A stretch of DNA of 64,000 nucleotides from Isoetes taiwanensis (lineage: Eukaryota > Streptophyta > Lycopodiopsida > Isoetales > Isoetaceae), in contig JAJEKV010000010.1 of NCBI GenBank assembly GCA_021234155.1, positions 6,050,871-6,114,870 on the forward strand, written 5' to 3'. Positions 55,601 through 64,000 of the stretch are shown here, piece after piece. The position numbers and the translations under genes are program-made. The notes under the pieces are model-generated. The model searched no databases and was not told the origin of the DNA. It saw only the letters and a program-made list of their open reading frames with translations. Within the stretch, counting starts at the first letter, position 1. Each line of letters begins with the position of its first letter.

Positions 55601-58600
55601 TATTGTAGACTTGCCAGATCCGCTACCCCCAACCAATGCAATTGTTTTGCCTGCAAATGCGATTATTAAAAAAGCAAAATGATTTTTCATTAGAAGAGTG
55701 GTACATACTTGCTTCAATTTTGAGTTCAAGGTCATCAAAAACTAGTTGATGTGGTCGTGAAGGATAGGCGAATGATACATTTTTAAATTGTACTTCTCCA
55801 TTCACCTTCTCAAGCCTTGTTCCAGAATCATCTTCTATATCTATAGGTGGAATCCTTTCAATCATTCTAAATATTTTACCCGCTACGGTACAACCTTCTA
55901 TAAATGCACGCATATTGGGAGTAGCATTTCCAAGTGCCCTATAACATGATTGAAATATTCGATCAATTAAAGATGTGAAATGGACATATCGTGTAAGGCA
56001 TAACTAGGGCCAATCATTCACAAGGTTAAGTTCATCTAAAAGCTTTCATGATCTCAAGATTTTGTTGTTTTTTCTTGAAATTCAAACTAAATCAATACCC
56101 TTTCCTAAGCAAGTAACATGGCAAAAAAAGGGACCCTTAAATGTATTTTTTCATTGTATGCAGTTGCAAAATTGGCATTAGAAAACCTAGTCATATTTTG
56201 TGTTGTTCATATGGTGATATTATCCAGTTATAAAAGGACTTTCATTGAAACTACCACTAAATTACACCTTTTCTAGATCACGTGAAACTAATTAGTACTA
56301 TGGCATGCACGTAATTTAAATAAAAGACCATCTCACATTTAATTAAATGCCCTTGTGGGCTTTTACACCATGTAAGGGGCAAAATGCAAGACTCGACAGT
56401 GGACTCGCTGCCTCTACAACTCGGCTACCACCTCGTCCTACTCCTCGCCCTTACAGAGCGTTAAAAGCCCAGAAGGGCATTCATATAATATTTAAATCTT
56501 TGATCTTTGATTTTTGGTCTTTGATCTTTGATTTTTTGTCTTTGATCTTTGAGGAGTATTTGGATGTGCGCTTTTCTGCTTAGGCAGGTTGCTTCACTCT
56601 CCTTATCCCCTGAGATTTTATTCCTGTCTTTGTACTTATACTTGTATTTCACTCTTTGATTAAATAAAAATATAATATTTAAAAGTATCTCATAGAGGAA
56701 ATACAGAAAGCCAAGGGTAACAATTTTAAACCTCCCTCGAAAGAACTAGGTAATAGAGCCATTAATAATAGATAAAATTTGAACATGCAAGGGGACCCTA
56801 CAGCGGGCCATTGGACGGGCAATTGGGTAGTCTCAAAGTCGAGACATACATGTTCTAGGACTATGTGTGTTAACCACTAGATCAAAGGCCCATGCGCTCT
56901 TCCCTCATGTTTAAATTGCCTTGCTCAAAGAATATAAGATAGGGGTAACGTTCTTGTGGGGGACATTTCTTGGGGTAAAGGCTTGGTGAGCCGAGCCAAG
57001 CCAAGCCCAAGAAGTGTCCGGCAAAGCAACACTCACCCTACGTAATGGAGAGGGGGAGAATATTTGCTAAATTTGAGTGGTTTATAATAATGCCACGTGG
57101 CAATTTTCTAACAATCTTTGAACGACAAAAGGAAAGCCATTATAGCATTTAATCTTATGTCTAAAATTGGGTGAAACATCCTCTCCTCTCATTAAGTAAA
57201 GCTATATGTACTATGTGGTTCTCATGGCCATAAGTGAGATTATTCCAATCCCTAAAACGTAAACCATGCTTTGCATGTATTTGGTTTATGTGTTCAATTG
57301 TATAGAATAAAAAAGGCATATCTTGTGCAAGGTATTTGGCAAATCTAAATAACTGTCCTATTTTAAGTGCATTATAGACGCCAAATATTCGAGTGTCTTG
57401 GAAAGGGTCCTCTTTTCATTGTCAACCTGATGAATGGGTGGCTGTGCTTGAATTCTCAAAGTTAGATAAGTACCACTATAACAGATGGAAACAGCTCGTC
57501 ACATCATGAGGAAATAAATACTTATCCACTCAAATGCCTAGATTTTGCACAGGTAGTAGCATATACTATGATTTGATGGTTTAAGGAGAAGAACTTAACC
57601 AATGGACTTGTATTGGATTGATTCAGTTACTAGACGTAGGCTATACGAAGTGTTAAAGAAGATACTAACATAATCTCGTACAGGAACAGTTAAACAAAAG
57701 GAGGTGAAAAAGGGAACTGCACTTACAAGCCACCAGCAAGGAGAGCAAATCCAGTAGTCATTACTTGGGCACCATTGGCATGTCCATGCATGATAAGCTC
57801 ACTGCCATACCAAGCCGTAAAAGACCATAAAGCAAATGTGACACCATTAGACCCCATAGCTAGTCCTTTAGCAAATCCTTGTCTGAGTCCCAGTTTGATA
57901 GCTGGCTCCAAAGACCTAGAAAACATGTTTAGAGTGCTTTTCTCAGCTGCAAAGGCATGGACAGTCCGAATTGATGATATAGCCTGCTCTGCAACTATTC
58001 CAGCTTTGTCATATGCATGTTGACGGCGATTTTCATACTCTGATAATGCTTTTCCATAGAAATACCCAGGCAGTAGCAATAATGGTGTAAATGGTACCAG
58101 GACAATTGCTAGTTTCCAAACCTGGATAAAACCCACCAAGAATCCACCTATAAATTGAAATAAGTTCTGCACAAATTCTCCCACCTTCACATTCAAAAAG
58201 AAATTAGTCTAAGATCGTCTGTACATTTTGAAAACACAAAAAATCAAATTCAAATGTTGTTGTGTATATGGCCTTGCCTTTTGGCTTATGGCCTCTTGCA
58301 CAAGCATGCTATCAGAAGACACATTTTTCACCACCTCTGCAGTGCACATCTCTGTGTCAAAAAATGCCACATTCTGCCTCAGAATTGCATGAAGATATTG
58401 TGCTCTAATTTTTGAAGCTTGCCGTTCGCCGGCTCGCATCCAGCAGCTTACATCTACAATACATTAAGAATCAGTTTTTACTACTCTACCTGTACTGTCA
58501 AGAACAAGAACAAAAATGGGACCACCTACACAAATATGAACCTGCCCATGCCACTAGTGCATTGTATATAAGATAAGTGGAATCCTGCAAAAGTTCAAAT

Positions 58601-59515
58601 TGAGGGACAATCATAAAGGTTAGTCGGTGGAATCTAAAGCAAATCAGACAAGCTTTGTGAAAGTGATAGTGTTTACATAAATTTTATCCAAATGAATATT
58701 ACGAAAGTGATAGTTTCTGCATATTATGTTTTACCAAAGAATGGTCTTTGCCATACTGTTCATGCATCCAGACAAACTATCAGATCTTTCATGCATCCAT
58801 CAAATCTATTTATGGAAAATTGGCAACATCGTGCAAGCGCATATGTTAAAGTTGTGCACACGTGATATACCACCCAGTAAAGTGTGTGGATGGTGTGTTG
58901 GGAAAAAAGGGCCTACCAAGGAGTCCTGTCTTTGGTAGCCATGTGGGATGTCAGAAATTTTTGTGAAGATAAGATGTGAAAGCACGCCAGCCGAGCCCTA
59001 CGAGCCACATGGCATGACCCCAAGTGGAGGATTTATATAAAACTGAAGTGTATACTAAGATAAAGTAATGCAAATGCCTGTACTGCTTCCATTTTGAAAG
59101 CTGGAAAGCTGAACATGAGCTTCGCTTGCTTTTCTACCTCAAATTCTGTAGATGCATGTGCTATGATTTACATTTCCTTAAATCTGGTAATAGAAGAACT
59201 GACATATAACAACATAGTGTAGGGTATTATAGTACAGACCCGTGAAACTTCATCGGCAATCTTAGATGGATCATTCTGATATGTGCCTAGAGTATTGATG
59301 ATTCTGCTCTGAATGATTGTCAGGATTGGAAATGCCAGCCCATTTATAATAGCCGCCACTGTCCCAACAAGCATGAATAAAATATCACAGGAGTCAGCAA
59401 ATTTGAATAGCTTCCAATATGAAAGCTGTTTTGCCTCCTCAGGATATCTGCATTGCTTTTTCCTCTCCTCCTTGTCTTCCACTTCAGTATGACTTTCCTC
59501 TGCACTAGATGCCAT
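52661..59515 (-). CDS. ABCB (MDR/P-glycoprotein-type) full-size ABC transporter, 9 exons
   Basis: An ATP-driven transmembrane exporter of the plant ABCB family, closest in character to ABCB15-like members. Exons (minus strand): 59240-59515, 58542-58584, 58278-58453, 57727-58184, 55709-55938, 55340-55650, 54366-55265, 53285-54285, 52661-53033. Together they give 3768 bp, 1255 residues, normal full length with the order TMD1-NBD1-TMD2-NBD2. NBD1: Walker [10 protein letters not shown], signature LSGGQKQR, Walker [14 protein letters not shown]-loop [11 protein letters not shown]2: [40 protein letters not shown]. All frames join; no key residue is lost. The start ATG precedes an acidic N-terminus ([18 protein letters not shown]) before the first membrane span. 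Most splice sites are GT-AG; the intron after exon 3 appears to use GC, and exon 2 is only 43 bp. Substrate cannot be told. Confidence 0.9.
56346..56482. mobile_element. Foldback MITE in ABCB intron 4
   Basis: Inverted arms ATGCCCTTGTGGGCTTTTA and its near-complement TTAAAAGCCCAGAAGGGCAT, extended by GTAAGGGGC/GCCCTTAC; the loop is GC-rich. Confidence 0.75.
56483..56670 (+). mobile_element. 3' end of an L1-type LINE in ABCB intron 4
   Basis: GTATTTGGATGTGCGCTTTT...AGGCAG.TTGCTTCACTC...GAGATTTTATT...TTGATTAAATAAA matches, in opposite orientation, the LINE 3' end at 62438-62780. The start is altered by several TCTTTGAT direct repeats (56495-56552). Confidence 0.6.
56800..56915 (-). mobile_element. 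SINE-like tRNA-derived fragment
   Basis: The minus strand reads GATCTAGTGGTTAACAC, like a tRNA D arm with A box, and about 40 bases later GTCTCGACTTTGAG, a weak T arm. No clear tail. Confidence 0.35.
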
Positions 59516-62437
59516 GATAATTATGCTATTAATGGCTATAACTGGTATATGGTGCCCCTAATATAAGCTATCATATGAGTAGAGACGTGATGTAACAAGC
59601 CAATACGGGCAACATGCTGATTTTGCTGCTCATAGACAATTCATATCAATTTATGTTTCAAAATCAGCATATTAACCAATAGATATGATGTTCCAGCCGT
59701 ATCCAGATTCTTCCTTCTATCCCTTGCAACTAGTCTTTTGCATCAAAGGTAAATACTGCATCGTCCATTAAAAGACATCTCTTTTGATATAGACTTTGAA
59801 AATCGACACCAAATCAGGCAGATAGAAATGGATCAATCATAAGATTAAGATTAATGCATGGAACTTCATAGGCATAGAGCTCCCCGATTATTACAGAAAG
59901 GTTCTGATGTATGAATATGCTCCAGGAAACCGGTTCTGGTGTGAGAAGGATGAAATTTGCTTCTTATTTAAAGCTTTTCAGAAATTTCGAACACCTGCGA
60001 TTAATGACAGGTTATAGAAACTAGATTATATGGTAAACTAATAATCAAAGGACAAACAGCTAACATACCTGCCGTTCTAAGCCTGTCAATGCTTAGTTTA
60101 TACTGAAGCTCCAGATATTCATGACATTTGCAAATTCTGGCAAGAAAGCTCGACCTCACAAAGTGCTACTTATAATGGAAAAATCCTTTGTCGTGGGTGT
60201 TCATCTCACCCTGGAACATGCACTTTATATAGCACATTGAAAAACAATTTAAAAACAAGAAAAAGGGACGAAAAAAAAAGTGGAAGGGGAAAAAAAAAAG
60301 AAAAAAAAAGCCCACTTGTGATTTACATATAGGCCCCATCATGTCTTGGCTCTTCTTTTTATTCACATGAATGGGGGCCTAGGTCACCAAAATCCACTCA
60401 CTTTCTCACATTGCTAAGCATCAAGTTTTCCAATTCATTCGGTCTAGGATACGCATCATACTTACTATTCACTCACTCTAGGATGGGAACTACATTGCAA
60501 TGATCTTGTCAAGCAACCCTCTTTAACTCGTATCACGACATATGAGTATCTTGTCATTTACCTCTCATATCAATCTTGTCTCGTAATCCGGAACACAAGG
60601 AAGGGTTCTCCACTGGGAGTCACCATTTGTGCAATGCCATAAGAGGTCAACAAATATGGATAAAATGTATATAACACCTTCATTTCGACCAATTAACTAT
60701 TTTGATGTTCATTGTAGCTGCAAAAGGCTAGCATTTTCTCTTCTTTTGATATGCTTCAAGATGCCTTGCTTCACAATCTCTACACCCAGATGCCATCTAT
60801 GGCATGTAAATAGTAAAAAGAGAAAAGCCATCTCAAGAATCTATAAATTATGCTATCTTAGACCCACTCAAATCTCAATGGATGTAGGTCACTACATGGT
60901 TCTTTCCTAATTAAGGAAAAATAACAATTTTACTAATAAAGTACTAATAATTTGACTATGGCTTCTTGACTTCAATTAACCGTACCATGGAATGACTCTT
61001 AGTGAGGGCACCACCCAAGATAGATGCATTGTTTTAGACAACACATTAAACATGTGAGCAAATCTTGGTATTCGATATTCCAATATGAAAACACATGTGC
61101 CCAAAGCTAATAGTGGTATAAGACTTCCAAACAATAAGCATATGATGGTATTCGATATTCCAATATGGAAAGAAAAATAGTAATAGTATAAGGGTACATT
61201 AACACTCGCAGATTGTTAAGTTAAATTCACTTTTACCGTTAAGTTAGCTTTAATTGAGTGATTGTAAAATTAATATAGGATTTCAGTTAAGCTAACTTAC
61301 CAACAAACCCGTTCATACCCGCCTAATTAAGAGTCTTGGTTAAAAACAACTGAACTAGATTATTTTTGCACACATCTAGTTGAGATAGCTTAAGTTAGCC
61401 AGGGTCGAGCATAGTAAACTAGCCTTAAAGTAAACTCTATGAGATGACTTCAATTTCTAGTGTTATTTTCAATTTTAGTTAAATTTTACTTAATTTTGCT
61501 TAGTTACCTAAACGCAATTTGAAAACAAGTTTAGTTAATGTTTTTGGTTAAAGAAGTTAACCAAGTCTTAGCTAAATTTCTTAACTATATGCTAACTTAA
61601 TCGGAGGGGATCTTCTATGAACTGCAAAAGTGTTGATTGGCTTTTGACATATGGGTCATGGTTGTTTGGGCATCTTCATAAGTTTGGTCTTCCAGCTTAT
61701 CAATCCATCAAACTCATAGCAAAAGGTCAACGATGTTTCTTCTCATGTTTGATTCAACTGAGCTACTTACTGGACATGGTGTGGACCTTCTGTGGAGGCA
61801 TTTTCTTTTGTATCAGCAATGAAGGTTTAGCTAAACAAACAATTTCAATGGCTAAAGACTAACTAGACACAAGAATTCAATATGCAATATGCAACTATTA
61901 AACTTGGCTATAGCAAATGTAACTCAGCCTTCAAAAAATCACAAACAATATGGCCATTGAAGAGGCACTGTTCAAATGAGACTGGTAAGAGTATGCTCAA
62001 CACGAACAGCTCTCAATATTTCACCTCATATTCGCAGATGGAATGCAACTCGTTTTTATAGAGCCAAATCCGACTGAGTAGGTGTCGATTCGGAGTAGGA
62101 GGTCGGATCGGTCATCTAAACTATTGTTATACCCGTCTAAATTCAAATCATATTTTGGCTCTCAAATATTGAACCAAGTGGAACCCTAAAAATGGAAATA
62201 AGTATTTCAATTGTTCTTAAAAAGATTTCACTGCCAAATATTTGTCTCAATGGTTTGTTAGACCTGTAGATCATATCTTGCACTGCTCAATGTAATTAAT
62301 GTGCATTTCAACTGCACTATGTTTTTCAAAAGCACATTAACCCTAGTTCTGCATCAATGAAAGTGTGTATAAATTTATAATTCTTTCACTTCCATTTCAT
62401 GCAAATTCTCCATGTTTTAACGGTAACTGTGTATGAC
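59516..62437. other. Intergenic AT-rich DNA upstream of ABCB
   Basis: No gene recognised. The proximal part likely contains the ABCB promoter and 5' UTR. A-rich runs are at 60260-60310. The stretch 61200-61600 is rich in GTTAAGTTAGCTTAA-type motifs in both orientations and may be an old TIR element. The 61617-61862 frame has no recognisable features. Confidence 0.4.
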
Positions 62438-62785
62438 AGTTTTTTTTTTGTTTGTTTGTTTGTTGAAGGATGTTCGACTTTATTTAATCAAAGAATCAAA
62501 TATAAGCATAAGTGCAAAGACAATAATAAAATCTCAGCGGATAAGCAGAGACCCACCGAGTGAAGCAATCTGCCTAAGTATAGGAGCGCACATCCAAATA
62601 CTCTTCAAAGATCAATCACCTCTTACGAGGGGCAAGTGAAGAACAATGGTACGACTTAGTAATGTGACTTGAGATTCTTCTTGAGGTACACGGTTATCTG
62701 CCACATCCAAACCTTTGAAATTACCAGTCTTCGTCTTTTCCAGATAGCCCAAAGAAACCATCCTACTGCAAGATGACAGTTTGAG
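62438..62785 (-). mobile_element. 3' end of a truncated L1-type LINE
   Basis: Poly-T/TTTG start (62438-62463, complement of a poly(A) tail) followed by GAAGGATGTTCGACTTTATT, matching the 3' end of the LINE at 27680 (GAAGGACGTCAAGCTTTATT) and its relative in ABCB intron 4. Only the 3' portion is present. Confidence 0.65.
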
Positions 62786-62889
62786 TGTTTCTATTTGTCA
62801 TTCCCCTTCAATTTCAACCTTCATGCTAGATGCGACTTCCATATCTCCTAGAGTATCTTTGAACTCGGAGAATTTAGTCACAGGCATAT

Positions 62890-64000
62890 CTGTAGTCTGC
62901 TTATTTAGATTGATGTATTCGACTGTTTAAATGTGTAATTCAATGCTTTTTGTCCTCTGGTAATAGCTAGATTTCTGGTAATAACTAGATTTCTGGTAAT
63001 AGCTATGCAGCTCAGACTCCCTGAATACAATACTATAGGCATATGTTGGCATACCTTTAAATCATCTAATAGACGTCTCACCCAGGCAATTTCCTTTGCA
63101 GCTAGAGTAGTGCAGTTGTACTCAGCTTCAGCTATGGATATGACCACACATGACTATTTCTTACACTTCCAAGTAATTGCTACTCTCCCTTAACATAAGA
63201 CAAAAGCCAGATGTTGATTCTCTGATGTCAACATCACTTCCCCAATCTGCATCAGTATAATCCTGAAGTGTGAGATTATTACTATTTAATGTTAGGCCAT
63301 GATTTCCGGCATGTTCAAGATGTTGTAACACTCTTTTAGCAGCTTTCCAATGTTCATAAGTAAAGTTACTGCAGAATTTACTCAACAACCTTACAGGAAA
63401 GGCAATATTAGGCCTAGTACTATAATTGAAACAAATAACAAACATTCAATTGATTCTCTTTAAGGCACATTTGCCATTTGTTTCTGTTCTAATATTGTTT
63501 TAGGCCTCATGTCTGAGGACAACTTAAGTCCTTTGAGCTATTGGTATCCTAGGTACATTGCATTCTAGCACATTACCAAGATCCCTTCAATATTGCATTT
63601 TTGTATGATGGTCAATCTTTTTTCCTTTGAATCTCTCTAACCTCCATTCCAAGAAGTTTTTTCAACCTTCCCAAGTCTGCCATTTGGAATTTGTTTTTTA
63701 AAATTTGTTTGCAATACCCTAATATCCTTAAACACTTGGCACCATGATATTATCATCTACATATAATGCTATAATGCAGAATTGTCCTTTCATGTCTAAA
63801 ATGCATATATTCCCATCATTCATAAATTTGTTGAACTTGATCTTGCAGATACTGGTCTATACATTTGTACCACATCCTTGGCGATTGTTTTAAACCACAG
63901 ACAGCTCATCTTAGTTTCCATACCATGCCTTTTTGTTTGACTTCAAAACCAGGTGCTTGCTTCATATACACTTCCTCATCAAGTTCTGCATTTAAAAATG
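62890..64000 (-). pseudogene. Ty1/copia pol remnant (RT and RNase H), continues beyond window
   Basis: Minus-strand reading from the window end: ELDEEVYMKQAPGFEVKQKG, then AVCGLKQSPRMW (copia RT), further RT, then RNase H: TLQDYTDADWGSDVDIREST (63161-63445) and AEAEYNCTTLAAKEIAWVRR (62905-63147). Stops and frameshifts interrupt it. RNase H contains an 18 bp tandem repeat near 62956-63003, read as ITRNLVITRNLAITRG. No LTR is recognised to the left. Confidence 0.85.

Larger units (their letters stand above)
55939..57726. other. ABCB intron 4 with mobile-element debris
   Basis: The largest intron (1.79 kb; the others are about 60-260 bp, plus about 650 bp for intron 1). It contains a foldback MITE, a LINE 3' end, a SINE-like fragment and a short inverted repeat near 56965-57025 (GACATTTCTTGGG and complement). 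Confidence 0.7.

Noticed and set aside
60166-60366. Phe-rich membrane-like small ORF upstream of ABCB
   Set aside because: Produced by A-rich/T-rich tracts at 60240-60310.

Overview
The window is nuclear DNA of a land plant, shown by a spliced plant-type ABCB transporter gene, captured fragments of an HKT-like potassium transporter, GAPDH and an FCP1/NIF-type phosphatase, and many plant retroelements. A chromodomain gypsy element with a fungal-like gag and a non-L1 LINE lineage hint at a non-flowering plant (bryophyte, lycophyte, fern or gymnosperm), but this is inference. There is essentially one intact host gene. The rest is nested mobile DNA and decayed coding sequence.

Bases 1-39440 are a head-to-tail triplication. 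Unit 1 is 1-14267 (left end outside the window), unit 2 is 14268-27258 and unit 3 is 27259-37588. Each complete core is about 6.5 kb: an inverted-repeat element rich in TAGCCAAA, a Myb/SANT-like ORF on the minus strand, a non-coding block with a tRNA-derived SINE whose GAA/TTC tail varies hugely, a foldback MITE, and the 3' half of a minus-strand LINE. The joints at 14267/14268 and 27258/27259 are identical. At 37588 the LINE instead continues uninterrupted to about 39440, so this is the original right flank.

Each unit then received private insertions. Unit 1 has a structurally complete gypsy element (3562-10507, LTRs identical by eye, 1914-residue Gag-Pol) and a 2.7 kb terminal-inverted-repeat element (10586-13268). 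Unit 2 has a 6.3 kb CACAA-ended CACTA-like element (20416-26760) carrying fragments of at least three host genes. Unit 3 has a 5'-truncated L1-type LINE (27658-29848), a 1.38 kb insertion of unknown type and a 281 bp MITE.

Bases 39440-48400 hold the most unusual content: six TATTCnnGAATA palindromes in about 230 bp (two more downstream), then a decayed gene with the FxGxGT motif of amino-DNA (N4/N6) methyltransferases, then after a nested, decayed chromodomain gypsy element (41667-47584) another decayed coding stretch. This may be one old unrecognised element or an ancient acquired gene.

Bases 48400-52660 are mostly unrecognised with simple repeats. Bases 52661-59515 are the nine-exon ABCB gene (minus strand, about 1255 residues), with mobile-element debris in its fourth intron. 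Bases 59516-64000 are AT-rich intergenic DNA, a LINE 3' end and a decayed Ty1/copia pol that runs off the window. Many differences between repeat copies sit at CTG/CAG sites and may be sequencing artefacts, so frameshifts in the repeats should be read with caution.
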